DNA of 6,355 nucleotides, from the NCBI GenBank assembly GCA_002363695.1, contig DEWO01000085.1, positions 1-6,355 of the forward strand. Reading direction: 5' to 3'. Positions 6,217-6,355 of this stretch are shown here, in pieces. The DNA comes from Prevotella sp. UBA3208 (GTDB lineage: Bacteria > Bacteroidota > Bacteroidia > Bacteroidales > Bacteroidaceae). The notes under the pieces were generated by a model that did no database searches, was not told where the DNA came from, and worked only from the letters and a program-made list of their open reading frames with translations. The first letter of the stretch is position 1; each line of letters opens with the position of its first letter. Both the position numbers and the translations under genes were made by a program.

Positions 6217-6355
6217 GCTTTAATTTGGCGTGTATCAGAAATGGCAGCCAGATTCTTTCAAAGACTTCGTTCCAGAGGCCGAAGATGCAGAGATGGTGGA
6301 GCGCCTTTCTCACCTCCTCGAAGGCATACCAGGCATCGGCCACATCGATTCGGGT
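6217..6355. other. Unassigned right-edge segment with mutually antisense open frames
   Basis: Two frames sharing the same codon boundaries remain open to the right edge. On the plus strand a frame starts at GTG 6230, nine bases after an in-frame TAA (6221-6223). It reads VYQKWQPDSFKDFVPEAEDA and continues to a segment LLEGIPGIGHIDSG, whose PGIG resembles a helix-hairpin-helix turn. On the minus strand a frame enters from the edge as TRIDVADAWYAFEEVRKALH, continues through FGLWNEVFERIWLPFL, and stops at a TGA inside the terminator loop (6196-6194). GC at third positions is about 69% for minus and 57% for plus by hand count; the neighbouring porX start is similarly high, which slightly favours minus. 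At most one is real, and I recognise neither family. Confidence 0.4.

Noticed and set aside
6222..6355. Plus-strand ATG frame starting at 6241 (MAARFFQRLRSRG)
   Set aside because: It is Arg/Ser/Gly-rich, typical of an off-frame translation, and competes with two more protein-like frames in the same stretch.

Overview
This window most likely comes from a Bacteroidota chromosome, probably a Prevotella-like member of Bacteroidales. Three things point there. The largest genes are a PorX-type response regulator/PglZ protein and a SprE/PorW-type TPR lipoprotein, both families confined mainly to Bacteroidota. Both recognisable promoters have the Bacteroidota form (TTG, about 20 nt, TAnnTTTG). The leaders are A-rich without strong Shine-Dalgarno sites. 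The genus is an inference from protein resemblance, not from a search.

Layout. Three genes lie head to tail on the minus strand and read from right to left: aroA (5900-4647), the sprE/porW-like gene (4626-1483) and the porX-like gene (1438 to beyond the left edge, about the last 40 residues missing). The gaps are 20 and 44 nt, with no promoter or terminator visible in them, so they look like one transcription unit driven from a promoter at 5950-5980. A 193-nt AT-rich region (5901-6093) separates this unit from a divergent tRNA-Pro(GGG) gene on the plus strand (6094-6166), which has its own promoter (6029-6060) and an intrinsic terminator (6175-6216). The last 139 nt hold an open frame on each strand, and neither can be assigned.

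How the genes fit together. AroA makes EPSP in the shikimate pathway and appears to be an operon passenger. The two downstream genes resemble components of the type IX secretion/gliding machinery and its regulation: SprE/PorW is an envelope lipoprotein, and PorX is the cytoplasmic regulator linked to the PorY kinase and the PorL motor protein in Porphyromonas. PorX-like proteins also occur in Bacteroidota without a functional T9SS, so a secretion role here is inferred.

The most unusual point is the 5' end of the sprE-like gene. Its frame has no ATG for the first 72 codons, apparently starts at TTG inside a triplicated 8-bp repeat, and encodes a small membrane-anchored Cys-rich segment joined in frame to a second, lipoprotein-type signal sequence.
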